Assembly (NCBI GenBank): GCA_903875575.1
Contig: CAIQWJ010000052.1
Coordinates: 62,001 to 126,000 of the forward strand
Reading direction: 5' to 3'
DNA: 64,000 nt
Source: an uncultured Acidobacteriia bacterium
GTDB lineage: Bacteria > Acidobacteriota > Terriglobia > Bryobacterales > Bryobacteraceae
Shown here: piece by piece, positions 25,200-33,470 of the stretch
Layout of the letters: the number at the start of each line of letters is the position of its first letter
Numbering within the stretch: the first letter of the stretch is position 1
The notes under the pieces: model-generated
Told to the model about the DNA's origin: nothing
Seen by the model: only the letters and a program-made list of their open reading frames with translations
Databases searched by the model: none
Program-made: the position numbers and the translations under genes

Positions 25200-25352
25200 T
25201 TCTGCTCTTCCTCCGATTCGGTTTTCACAACTTTTATATGTGTTAATCGGGCAGGAATTATGTTTCAGGGTGAGCCTGGATTTTTTGTCCGGAAGGACAG
25301 ACCACCGAGATACCGAATTGGCGGACGGTTCCCCTGGCCAGAGGCTATTCGT

Positions 25353-26138
25353 TCACTTGCGCCACAGGCGATTCGGCAACAGATACGTGAACCCGATGAA
25401 TTCTTCCCAATGCGTGGAGGTATTGGTGAAACCGTGATCGAAGCCGCCATCAATCACCAGATTCGGCCTGAGGGGATACGAAAGGGCCCAGAGGTTGCCC
25501 ACCGCATTCGACCTGAGATACGGCTGCGTAAAATGCCAGATCTCGCCAGAGAGGGTGAATCGCTTCAGCGGATGGGAGATAGAGAGAGTCTGGGCCAGCT
25601 GCGCGCGACGAATGCCACCTTCCGTTTGTTCGGTGACGATGAAATTGGCGTCGTAATGGAAGCCTGCGACATCATTGCTGAGCAGCAGCGCGCCGCTCTG
25701 GCGGTTCGTGCCCATATCGAGTTCGGGGGCTGGGCTCTCATACAGGCGACGGACGTAGCTTACCGCGATAGTGGGGCGTGCAAGGTTGGCCGGGAGGAGA
25801 ACGGCCTGCGCGCCCAGCCAGACTTCGCCGGGGTGAATCTGTTTGTCACCGCCATTGCTGTTACTGCTGTGGACGTAGGGTTCATTCTGGACGAAGAATT
25901 CGAGGCGGGATGCGACGGCCAGTTTTGTAACCTGATTCACGCCGATGCGGGTTCCGAATTCGGTAGAGGTGATGGCTCCGAGGCTGCCGGTCTCGAATTG
26001 CAGGTACCCGACCGGGGGCAATGTCGCAGGGGTGGAAACCGTTGGCCGGGCCGGGTTCGCTTCCGGGATGGGGGACTGTGCCGTGAGCCGCAGGGCACAG
26101 AGCAAGAGCCCGCACCAGCTTCGAGTTGAAACTTTCAT
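25353..26138 (-). CDS. putative outer-membrane beta-barrel protein
   Basis: 261 residues from ATG 26138, chosen because it gives a signal peptide (SWCGLLLCALRLTAQS). The rest alternates polar and hydrophobic residues in short strands (YLQFETGSLGAITSTEFGTR; FTLSGEIWHFTQPYLRS) and ends EFIGFTYLLPNRLWRK, consistent with a beta-barrel of the transporter-like family seen next to degradation genes. The last residue is Lys rather than the usual aromatic. Substrate unknown; position between PEP-CTERM and sulfatase genes hints at glycan use. Confidence 0.55.
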   Translation of the reverse strand: MKVSTRSWCGLLLCALRLTAQSPIPEANPARPTVSTPATLPPVGYLQFETGSLGAITSTEFGTRIGVNQVTKLAVASRLEFFVQNEPYVHSSNSNGGDKQIHPGEVWLGAQAVLLPANLARPTIAVSYVRRLYESPAPELDMGTNRQSGALLLSNDVAGFHYDANFIVTEQTEGGIRRAQLAQTLSISHPLKRFTLSGEIWHFTQPYLRSNAVGNLWALSYPLRPNLVIDGGFDHGFTNTSTHWEEFIGFTYLLPNRLWRK

Positions 26139-26201
26139 GGGTTTTATCAGCATAGCCTTTGGCTGTAGCGAACGCAGGAAACCGGGAAGCTGCGACGAAA
26201 A

Positions 26202-27659
26202 TCATTTGGGCGGCGGGCTGGCCGGTGGCGACTGGATGGCGGGACCGAAGCCGCGGCTTTCATCGGGCAGGCTTTGCTTCGTCGTCCTGCGCCATTCTTC
26301 CAGGGGTGGCGCGCCCTGTTGGGCGAAATATCGGGTTAGCTCTTCGTGGAGCGATTGTCGCTGCGTGGCATGGACCGGGTCCGCCAGTACATTCCGCGTC
26401 TCGCGTGGATCCGCCTCCAGATCGTACATCTCCGAGGGCCAGCCTTCGGCGCGTTCCAGGTATTTCAGATTCTTCGTGCGAATTCCCCTGACATGGGCGT
26501 ATTCGAAATACAGGCGGTCCCGCCAGCGCGGCGTCAGCCCTCGCACAAAACCGGCGTAGCTCCTGCCAACTCGCTTCGGGTCCGCCGGCGCCGATATCCC
26601 CAGATAGTCCAGAATCGTGGGGAAGTAGTCGTAGGAAGACACCAGTGGATCAGGGGTGCGACCTGCGGGAATGCGTCCTGGATGGTTCCAGATGAGCGGT
26701 ACCCGGAGCGACTCCTCATACAGGTTGAAGGGAATGGTGCCGTTGCCCTTGCCCCACACGCCGTGGTGGCCGGCATTCCAGCCCTGATCCGCCGTGAAGA
26801 TCACGAGCGTATCTTCGCGGAGCCCCAGTTCCTGCAGGCGAGTGAGAATTCGCCCGACGTTGTGATCCGCTCCCGTGATCAGGGCGGAATAGGCAAGCTT
26901 CGGCTCGCGCTTTCCGAAAAGCGATTTCAAGGCCGGATTCTGGGCCGCGCTCATGGGTTCATCCGGGAAGCAGGAAAACTTCGAATCGGCGTAGGGCTCG
27001 CGGTAAGCTTCCGGCTGAAAATCGTAGGGCGTGTGCGGTGCGTAGAACGGCACAAGAAGATAAAAAGGCTGATCATGGGTCTGGCGGTTGAGAAACTCGA
27101 TCGCGAGATCGCCGACGATATCGGTCTTGAAGCCGGCGATCTGATGGCGATCGCCATTCACGACAAATTCAGGATTCCGATAGGTGCCGCCCCCGCCCGG
27201 AACTGTGGCCCAGTAGTCAAAGCCTTCCTGCGCTTTGTCGTCATCTCCCATGTGCCACTTGCCGCACATACCGAGACGGTAGCCGTTCCGTGCCAGCACC
27301 TGGGTGTAGGTCAGATGCCCCTGCAGCCAGCGGCGACTGGTGGGGCCGAAGCTGTCTTCCGGGATGATCCAGTCCTGCACGCCGTGGGTGGAGGGGAGTT
27401 TGCCTGTGAGATAAGTCATGCGACTGGGCGAACAGACAGGGGTGCAGGCGAAGGCGTTGAGGAAACGGGTGCCACCCTCCGCGAGACTGTCAATGTTGGG
27501 AGTCACGAGATCACGGCAACCGTAGGCACCGGTCGCCCACGAGCCATGGTCGTCTGTCATGAACATGACGACGTTTGGCCGGCGCGGGCGACGACGCGCG
27601 TTTTGTAACAAAGGTGCGGCCGCCGCGGAGGAAAGGAGTTCTCTTCTGGTTAAGGGCAT
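26202..27659 (-). CDS. sulfatase (arylsulfatase family)
   Basis: 485 residues. N-terminus MPLTRRELLSSAAAAPLL carries a twin-arginine-like signal. The sulfatase metal site is seen in NVVMFMTDDHGSW (Asp-Asp), and the formylglycine site in CSPSRMTYLTG (CxPxR, residues about 76-86), with the further GKWHMGDD and the C-terminal DQGWNAGHHGVWGKG metal-binding stretch. It hydrolyses sulfate esters of carbohydrates or aryl compounds, after Cys-to-formylglycine modification by an enzyme encoded elsewhere. Length and order are normal. Divergent from the GntR regulator at 27781. Confidence 0.92.
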   Translation of the reverse strand: MPLTRRELLSSAAAAPLLQNARRRPRRPNVVMFMTDDHGSWATGAYGCRDLVTPNIDSLAEGGTRFLNAFACTPVCSPSRMTYLTGKLPSTHGVQDWIIPEDSFGPTSRRWLQGHLTYTQVLARNGYRLGMCGKWHMGDDDKAQEGFDYWATVPGGGGTYRNPEFVVNGDRHQIAGFKTDIVGDLAIEFLNRQTHDQPFYLLVPFYAPHTPYDFQPEAYREPYADSKFSCFPDEPMSAAQNPALKSLFGKREPKLAYSALITGADHNVGRILTRLQELGLREDTLVIFTADQGWNAGHHGVWGKGNGTIPFNLYEESLRVPLIWNHPGRIPAGRTPDPLVSSYDYFPTILDYLGISAPADPKRVGRSYAGFVRGLTPRWRDRLYFEYAHVRGIRTKNLKYLERAEGWPSEMYDLEADPRETRNVLADPVHATQRQSLHEELTRYFAQQGAPPLEEWRRTTKQSLPDESRGFGPAIQSPPASPPPK

Positions 27660-27755
27660 GCAAAAGACCGATCATAGCGGAATTTCGCGGTTCGCGGCAG
27701 TGACGACGCAGCCTGGAAACATTTCGGAACTTGACGACTCCGGGAAAAGTGTGTC

Positions 27756-27777
27756 GTGTATTAACAGACTAGTACAC
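27756..27777. promoter_or_regulatory. palindromic operator-like site before the GntR gene
   Basis: GTGTATTA, six bases, TAGTACAC: arms match at seven of eight positions. It ends three bases before the GntR start codon, so protein bound here would block transcription or initiation. TTGACG lies at 27731-27736, a plausible -35. YtrA-type GntR regulators usually bind such sites to control their own ABC operon. Confidence 0.5.
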
Positions 27778-27780
27778 TTC

Positions 27781-28197
27781 ATGCTCCTTCGCATCAACCA
27801 GTCATCCGGCATTCCCCTCTATCAGCAGTTGATGGAGCAGGTGAAGCATGCCGTGGAGACCGGCGCGCTGCGGGCGGGCGACCAGTTGCCCACGATTCGC
27901 AAGCTTTCCGAAGATCTGGTGATGAATCCGAACACCGTGGCCCGTGCCTATCGCGAACTGGAACACGAGGGGATTATCGAGCTGAGGCATGGGTCGGGGG
28001 CGTTCATCAGCAGTCTGGCGGGTTGGAAGGGCGCGTGGAAATCGGGGCTGACAAAGAAAGCGCAGGCGATTGTGCAGGCGGCGGTGGAGAAGTTGGTCGC
28101 ACAGGGGCTGAGCGCGGAAGAGATTCGGCGGCTGGTGGAAAGTGAACTGGCGCAGGTGGCGGATGGGAAGAGTCTGGCAGGGAGCGAGCATGAGTGA
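27781..28197 (+). CDS. GntR-family (YtrA-type) transcriptional regulator
   Basis: 138 residues from ATG 27781; no clear Shine-Dalgarno is seen in front, so leaderless translation is possible. Winged-helix domain: IPLYQQLMEQVKHAVETGAL, LPTIRKLSEDLVMNPNTVAR (recognition helix) and YRELEHEGIIELRHGSGAF, residues about 9-80. A short helical C-terminus (about 80-138) without a ligand-binding domain places it in the YtrA group, which represses adjacent ABC genes. It overlaps the ATPase gene by eight bases and is preceded by a palindrome at 27756. Confidence 0.93.
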   Translation: MLLRINQSSGIPLYQQLMEQVKHAVETGALRAGDQLPTIRKLSEDLVMNPNTVARAYRELEHEGIIELRHGSGAFISSLAGWKGAWKSGLTKKAQAIVQAAVEKLVAQGLSAEEIRRLVESELAQVADGKSLAGSEHE

Positions 28198-29098
28198 TTT
28201 TGCGATTGAAGCGAACGGATTGCGGAAGTCTTTCAAAGGCCGGGCGGCGCTCGATGGCCTTGACCTGCGGGTGCCCGCGGGGAGTATCTACGGATTTCTG
28301 GGCCGCAACGGGGCAGGGAAAACCACCACGATTAAAGTACTGATGGGGATGCTGCGGGCCGATGGCGGGGCGGCGCGGGTGTTTGGGCTGGACGTGAACG
28401 ATCCGCAAAAATGCCAGGAGGCGCGGAAACGGATCGGCTTCGTGACGGAGGGCAAGGATCTGTATCCATACATGACGGTGGAGCAGATCATCCGGTTCAC
28501 GCGGCCGTTCTTTCCCAGGTGGCGGGACGATCTGGAGCGTCGCTATCTCAAGATGTTCGATCTGCCGCCGTGCAAGAAAGTCAGCGCGCTTTCGAAGGGC
28601 ATGCAATCGAAGCTGATGCTCCTGCTGGGGATTTGCCATGGTGCGGAGTTGCTGATTCTGGACGAGCCGACGGACGGACTGGATCCGGCGGCGGTGGAAG
28701 ACGTGCTGCGCGAACTGGTGGCGATTGCAGGAGCGCAGGGGACGACGATTTTCTTCTCGTCGCACCAGTTGACGGAAGTGGAGCAGATTGCGGACAGTAT
28801 CTGCATTATCGATAAAGGCCGCGCGGTTGTGGCAGGCGTGCTGGACGATCTGAAGGCGCAGTACCAGCGGTTCCGTGTGGTGACGGAGAACGGCTTGCCC
28901 TCGGGCATGCGCTGGGTTTCAGGTGTGGAGCAGGTGCGGCAGGAGGGCCGCGCTTTGTCGATTCTGGCGAGCGGGAATCTGGAGGCTGTGACGGCGCAGC
29001 TTGAGTTGTTGCCGGGGGCGAGTGTGGAGCGGTTCCCCGTCGGGTTGAAAGAGATTTTTCTGGAACACGTCAGGAGCGACGAAAATGCTCTGGTATAA
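28190..29098 (+). CDS. ABC transporter ATP-binding protein
   Basis: 302 residues from ATG 28190. Walker A GRNGAGKTTTIKV (about residues 37-49), Q-loop region FVTEGKD, ABC signature degenerate (ALSKGMQSKL instead of LSGGQ), Walker B LLILDEPTDGLDP, switch His in FFSSHQLTEVE. It pairs with the two permeases that follow; its stop overlaps the first permease start (29085). YtrB-like exporters of this kind respond to cell-envelope stress or antimicrobial peptides in other bacteria; here the substrate is unknown. Confidence 0.93.
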   Translation: MSDFAIEANGLRKSFKGRAALDGLDLRVPAGSIYGFLGRNGAGKTTTIKVLMGMLRADGGAARVFGLDVNDPQKCQEARKRIGFVTEGKDLYPYMTVEQIIRFTRPFFPRWRDDLERRYLKMFDLPPCKKVSALSKGMQSKLMLLLGICHGAELLILDEPTDGLDPAAVEDVLRELVAIAGAQGTTIFFSSHQLTEVEQIADSICIIDKGRAVVAGVLDDLKAQYQRFRVVTENGLPSGMRWVSGVEQVRQEGRALSILASGNLEAVTAQLELLPGASVERFPVGLKEIFLEHVRSDENALV

Positions 29099-29774
29099 GG
29101 CGTGGCTGGAAACGCGCTGGCGGATGGCTCTGATTGCAGCCGTGCTGGCGTTTGTTCTGTTTCAGGTGGCAACGCATAGTCAGAAGTCGATGGACGGAGT
29201 GGCGATGCTGACGTCGCTGCAGTTTATGTGGATGATTATTCCGCTGTCGATGGCGGGTTCCGGAGTGAGGACGGAGAATCCTTTTCGCGCGGCGAAGGGG
29301 ATTCAGGGGTCGATCTATTACACGATGTCGCTGCCGGTGAGTCGGCTGCAACTGCTGGCGGTACGGGCGGGTGTGGGACTGGCGGAGACAGGATTGCTGA
29401 TTGCGGTGGGGATCGGGATGGCGGCGGCAGCGTTTCCGGCGGTGCGGATGATTCCGGTGAATGAGGCCGCCTCGTATGTGATGACGATTTTTGTCTGCGG
29501 GCTTTCGGGGTTCGGAATTTCGACGCTTTATGCCACGTTTCTGGATCAGCAATGGCAGGCGATGGCGTCCATGCTGACATTCTTTCTGGCGCGGGGAACG
29601 ATTTTCGGGCTGGACGGAGCCAGGTGGTCTCGTTTCGACTTTTTTCGTGTGATGGGTGAGGCTTCGCCGCTGGTGACGCATGGAATGCCGTGGGTGGCAA
29701 TGGGCGTATCGCTGATTGTGGCGGCGATTTGTTTTGCGGGAGCGGTGAAAGTAGAAGAGGCGCGGCAGTATTAA
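29085..29774 (+). CDS. ABC-2 type permease, first copy
   Basis: 229 residues, six hydrophobic segments, beginning MLWYKAWLETRWRMALIAAV. Small one-domain permease of the ABC-2 type. It overlaps the ATPase by 14 bases. The following gene at 29789 is clearly homologous (shared MLW-KAW-ETR start, LDQQWQ and EARQY end), so this is a duplicated permease pair likely forming a heterodimer with two ATPase copies. Confidence 0.82.
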   Translation: MLWYKAWLETRWRMALIAAVLAFVLFQVATHSQKSMDGVAMLTSLQFMWMIIPLSMAGSGVRTENPFRAAKGIQGSIYYTMSLPVSRLQLLAVRAGVGLAETGLLIAVGIGMAAAAFPAVRMIPVNEAASYVMTIFVCGLSGFGISTLYATFLDQQWQAMASMLTFFLARGTIFGLDGARWSRFDFFRVMGEASPLVTHGMPWVAMGVSLIVAAICFAGAVKVEEARQY

Positions 29775-29788
29775 CGGATTGGGGACAA

Positions 29789-30463
29789 ATGATGAGAATG
29801 CTTTGGCACAAGGCGTGGATTGAGACCCGATTCCGGACACTGCTGCCGACTTTCATGATCCTTTTCATGCTCTTTCAGTTGCATGTCAAGGGGCTGCTGC
29901 AGATCACAAACGTCAGGCTGATGGCGTCGCTGCCAGTGTTCTGGCTGATTGCGCCGCTGGTGCTGGCGGGATGCGGAATCTACACCGAAGCGCCGTTTCG
30001 GGCGGTGAAGGGGATAGAGGGCTCGATGTACTTCACCCTTGCGCTGCCGGTGAGCCGCCGGCTGTTGTTGGGGATGCGGGCTGCCTTCGGGATGCTGGAG
30101 ACCGGTGTCTTCATCGCGGTGGTCTGCGGAATGGCGGCTCTGGCGTTTCCGGAGGTGCGGGCGAGCGTCTCCCTGACGGATGGCTTAAAGTACTGGGCCG
30201 CGGTCCTGGTGTGCAGTACGGCCATTTATGGACTCTCGACGCTGTTTTCGACGTTTCTGGATCAACAGTGGCAGGTACTGGCGACGGTGGCGACGACGTT
30301 TGCCGTGCGTATGTTAACCGGAGATGACGGATTTGCGGCGATGGGCAGCTCTTCGCCCGTGATGACGCATGCAATGCCGTGGACCGCGATGGGGATTTCC
30401 GCGGCATTTGGGCTGGTTTGTCTGGCGGCGGCGGTGAAGGTTGTGGAAGCCCGGCAGTATTGA
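29789..30463 (+). CDS. ABC-2 type permease, second copy
   Basis: 224 residues from ATG 29789 after GGGGAC. Similar plan to the first permease: MLWHKAWIETRFRTLLPTFM start, STFLDQQWQVLATVATTFAV in the middle and VKVVEARQY at the end. About six membrane segments. It lies 14 bases after the first permease. The TIGR03435 gene begins only 16 bases later, so the operon probably continues into that family. Confidence 0.82.
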   Translation: MMRMLWHKAWIETRFRTLLPTFMILFMLFQLHVKGLLQITNVRLMASLPVFWLIAPLVLAGCGIYTEAPFRAVKGIEGSMYFTLALPVSRRLLLGMRAAFGMLETGVFIAVVCGMAALAFPEVRASVSLTDGLKYWAAVLVCSTAIYGLSTLFSTFLDQQWQVLATVATTFAVRMLTGDDGFAAMGSSSPVMTHAMPWTAMGISAAFGLVCLAAAVKVVEARQY

Positions 30464-30479
30464 GTTTTGCGAACCCACG

Positions 30480-31430
30480 ATGCGGTTTTTGCGTAGGAAT
30501 AAAGGATTGAAGAAATTCACCATTGCGATGTTGCTCACGGCGGTGGCCGTTTTTGGACAGGCCCGGCCGGCGTTTGAAGTGGCAACGGTGCGGCCCTCAG
30601 CACCGCCGGATGAAGCGCGGTTTGAGGCCGCGGTGGCGGCGAGCGGGAAGTCGCCGCTGGGGGTGAACGTCGGGGCGCGGCGGGCCGAGTATCGGTATAT
30701 GTCGCTGAAGAGCCTGATTGCGACGGCTTATGGGGTGAAGGCATATCAGATATCGGGGCCGGAGTGGCTGGGTGAACAGCGTTTCGATGTGGTAGCTGCG
30801 CTGCCCGAAGGTGCGGCCAAAGCCGACGCAGTGAAGATGTTGCAAACGCTCCTGGAAGAGCGGTTCCGGCTGACGACGCATCGCATGACAACGGAACGCC
30901 CTGTGCTGGCGTTGGTAGCTGCCGGTAAGGGCGAGACCAGAATGAAGACGTCGGTTTCGAAGCCGGTGGCGATTGACGCGACGTCTCCCATGAAGCCGGG
31001 CGAAACGCTGGTGGACAAAGGCGACGGGCCGATGATTTTGCGGGTGGATGCGGCGACCGGGCGGCAGGTAGTGGATATGGGGCTGCTCGGCCGGATGGCG
31101 TCCCGGATGAATCCGGCGAGGCAGTCGCTGGAGATCGAGTTTCGAATGGTGACGATGCCGGGTCTGGCTCAGTTGCTGACGCAGCTTTTCACATCGCTGG
31201 GCAGCCTGACGGATGGGTTGGTGGTGGTGGACCAGACAGGGCTTGCCGGGAACTACGATTTATCGCTGCAAGTGTCGATGGAAGACGCAATAGGGGATGG
31301 GTCTGAGCCGCCGGGGCCGGGCGCGTTGGTGGAGGCGGTGCAGACGGCAGGGCTGAGGATGGTTGCCGGTTACGCAACGGTGGAGCAGTTGGTGGTGGAT
31401 GACGCAGAGAGGATGCCACCGGACAATTAA
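30480..31430 (+). CDS. TIGR03435 family protein, copy 1
   Basis: 316 residues from ATG 30480. Signal peptide (FTIAMLLTAVAVFGQA), then the family body: FEVATVRPSAPPDEA, YMSLKSLIATAYGVKAYQIS, GPEWLGEQRFDVVAALPEGA, LQTLLEERFRLTTHRMT and a C-terminal GNYDLSLQVS. TIGR03435 is a large paralogous family first noted in Solibacter usitatus, with no known function. Predicted extracytoplasmic. It is 16 bases behind the ABC permease and three bases before copy 2. Domain order is normal; the central part (about 160-215) varies most. Confidence 0.85.
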   Translation: MRFLRRNKGLKKFTIAMLLTAVAVFGQARPAFEVATVRPSAPPDEARFEAAVAASGKSPLGVNVGARRAEYRYMSLKSLIATAYGVKAYQISGPEWLGEQRFDVVAALPEGAAKADAVKMLQTLLEERFRLTTHRMTTERPVLALVAAGKGETRMKTSVSKPVAIDATSPMKPGETLVDKGDGPMILRVDAATGRQVVDMGLLGRMASRMNPARQSLEIEFRMVTMPGLAQLLTQLFTSLGSLTDGLVVVDQTGLAGNYDLSLQVSMEDAIGDGSEPPGPGALVEAVQTAGLRMVAGYATVEQLVVDDAERMPPDN

Positions 31431-31433
31431 ACT

Positions 31434-32432
31434 ATGCGAACAATACTCAGGAATTTGGGGCTCGGACTGACGTTGACCGCGGTGGCGGCGTTCGGCCAGA
31501 CGAAGCCGGCGTTTGAGGTAGCCTCGGTCAGAATCGGGACGCAGCCGGATGCCACCAAAATGATGGCGGCCATGCAGGGCGGCGGCAAGGCACCCATCGG
31601 GGTGAATGTGGGGCCGCACCGCGCGGAATACCAGTTCATGGACCTGAAAAGCCTGATCGCGAATGCCTACGGGGTGAAAACTTACCAGGTCACCGGGCCG
31701 GACTGGCTGACAACGCAGCGTTTCGACATTGTGGCGACCCTGCCGGATGGCGCATCGAAGGACGATGCGCCAAAGATGCTGCAGGCGCTGCTGGAAGACC
31801 GCTTCAAACTGGCGGTGCATCGCACGAACGCGGAACATCCGGTGCTCGCGCTGGTGGCCGGCAAGAGCACGTCATCGAAAATGAAGCCTTCCACTGAAAG
31901 GCCGGTGGCGATTGACGAAGCCGCGCCGCTGCAACAGGGTGAGACGCTGCTGAACCAGGGCGACGGGCCGATGATCATGAAGATGGATGCAGCAGCTGGC
32001 GGGGCCACCATCAACATGGGCGTCAATGGCAAGGTGGTTTTTAAAATGAATCCTGCCACGCAGGCGGTTCATCTGGACTTCAGTATGGTCACGATGAAGG
32101 GGTTTGCCGATTTGCTGACGCAATTATTCGGTCAGTTCGGCGGCGCCGCTGGTGGCCGCACGGTGGTGGACATGTCTGAGATCAAGGGGAACTATGAGGT
32201 TTCGCTGGAGATCTCGCTGATGGACATGATGAATGTAGCAAGGCAGGGCGGAGATATTGGCGGTGGCGGACCTGGCGGCGGAGGCGCGCCGATGGTGGCG
32301 TCAGACCCGGCTGGCGGGGCCGCAACGCTGACGGATGCGGTGCAGTCGCTGGGAATGAAACTGGTTTCGAGCAAGGCGATGGTGGAGCAGTTGGTGGTGG
32401 ACCACGCGGAGAAGACTCCGACGGAGAATTAG
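31434..32432 (+). CDS. TIGR03435 family protein, copy 2
   Basis: 332 residues. Starts with NLGLGLTLTAVAAFGQT as signal peptide; family motifs FEVASVRIGTQPDATK, YQFMDLKSLIANAYGVKTYQ, VTGPDWLTTQRFDIVATLPD, LQALLEDRFKLAVHR and GNYEVSLEISLMDM are present. A Gly-rich linker (GGDIGGGGPGGGGAP, residues about 270-285) separates the final segment, LTDAVQSLGMKLVSSKAMVE. Closest in sequence to copy 3. Arranged head to tail with the neighbours, likely in one transcript. Function unknown. Confidence 0.85.
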   Translation: MRTILRNLGLGLTLTAVAAFGQTKPAFEVASVRIGTQPDATKMMAAMQGGGKAPIGVNVGPHRAEYQFMDLKSLIANAYGVKTYQVTGPDWLTTQRFDIVATLPDGASKDDAPKMLQALLEDRFKLAVHRTNAEHPVLALVAGKSTSSKMKPSTERPVAIDEAAPLQQGETLLNQGDGPMIMKMDAAAGGATINMGVNGKVVFKMNPATQAVHLDFSMVTMKGFADLLTQLFGQFGGAAGGRTVVDMSEIKGNYEVSLEISLMDMMNVARQGGDIGGGGPGGGGAPMVASDPAGGAATLTDAVQSLGMKLVSSKAMVEQLVVDHAEKTPTEN

Positions 32433-32450
32433 TTGTTAAGGAAGAGAGCT

Positions 32451-33464
32451 ATGCAAACAACGTTTAGAAATTTCACGCTGGGCCTGGTTTTGACGGCAGT
32501 GGCGGCTTTTGGTCAGGCGAAAAAGCCGGCCTTTGAGGTGGCGACGATCAGGCCTTCGGCACCGCTGGATGTCCAAAAGATGGCAGCCGTCATGCAAAGT
32601 GGCGGTAAGCTGCCGATCGGCGCCACTATTACTGCGAAGCGCGCCGAGTACTTATATCTGGATTTGAGGTCGCTGATGATGTACGCCTACGGGGTGAAGC
32701 CGTACCAGATTACGGGACCGGACTGGCTGGCGACAAATAAATTCGATATTGTGGCGACGCTGCCGGAAGGGTCAACGAAAGAAGACGCAGCGAAGATGCT
32801 GCAGACGCTGCTGGAAGACCGGTTCAAGCTGACGGTGCATCGCACGAGCGCAGAGCATCCGGTGACGGGGTTGGTTGTAGGCAAGGGCGGTCCGAAGCTG
32901 AAGACATCGGCCGGTACGCCGGTGGCTATCGACGAGAGCGCGCCGCTGGGTCCCGGTGAGCAGAAGATGGACTCGCCGGACGGACCGATGCGGATGAAGA
33001 TGGATATGACGAACGGAAGCGCGGTCATCGACATGGGCGTGAAGGGCAAGATGTCGTACAAAATGAATCCGGCGACGCAGTCTCTGCACATGGATTTCAG
33101 CATGGTGACGATGGATGGATTTGCGGACATGGTGACGCAGATCATGACCTCGATGGCGCAGGGCCAGCCCGTGCGGCAGATTGTCAATATGACCGATATC
33201 AAGGGCAACTACGACGCGTCGCTGGAGATCGGGCTACAGGAAATCATTGCGATGATCAAGTCCTCCGGGATGGACATTCCGGGGCTGCCGTCGGGCGGTG
33301 GCGGCGCGAACGGCGGTACAGTGTCCGCGGCGTCCGATCCGGGTGCAGGCGGGACTTCGCTGACCGATGCGGCGTCTTCCATGGGCTTGAAACTGGAAGC
33401 GCGTAAAGCGATGGTGGACCAGTTGATTATCGACCACGTGGAGAAGATGCCTACGGATAACTAG
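32451..33464 (+). CDS. TIGR03435 family protein, copy 3
   Basis: 337 residues from ATG 32451 with AGGAAGAGAG upstream; an in-frame start at 32433 is less likely. Signal peptide NFTLGLVLTAVAAFGQA, then FEVATIRPSAPLDVQK, YLDLRSLMMYAYGVKPYQIT, GPDWLATNKFDIVATLPEGS, LQTLLEDRFKLTVHR, GNYDASLEIGL and a Gly/Ser linker (LPSGGGGANGG). Ends with VDQLIIDHVEKMPTDN, almost the same tail as copies 1 and 2 (EQLVVDxAE). The three are a recent-looking tandem expansion. Confidence 0.85.
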   Translation: MQTTFRNFTLGLVLTAVAAFGQAKKPAFEVATIRPSAPLDVQKMAAVMQSGGKLPIGATITAKRAEYLYLDLRSLMMYAYGVKPYQITGPDWLATNKFDIVATLPEGSTKEDAAKMLQTLLEDRFKLTVHRTSAEHPVTGLVVGKGGPKLKTSAGTPVAIDESAPLGPGEQKMDSPDGPMRMKMDMTNGSAVIDMGVKGKMSYKMNPATQSLHMDFSMVTMDGFADMVTQIMTSMAQGQPVRQIVNMTDIKGNYDASLEIGLQEIIAMIKSSGMDIPGLPSGGGGANGGTVSAASDPGAGGTSLTDAASSMGLKLEARKAMVDQLIIDHVEKMPTDN

Positions 33465-33470
33465 GGCGGC

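Noticed and set aside
26346-27608. 420-residue plus-strand frame opposite the sulfatase
   Set aside because: No motif; the minus-strand sulfatase has formylglycine and metal motifs.
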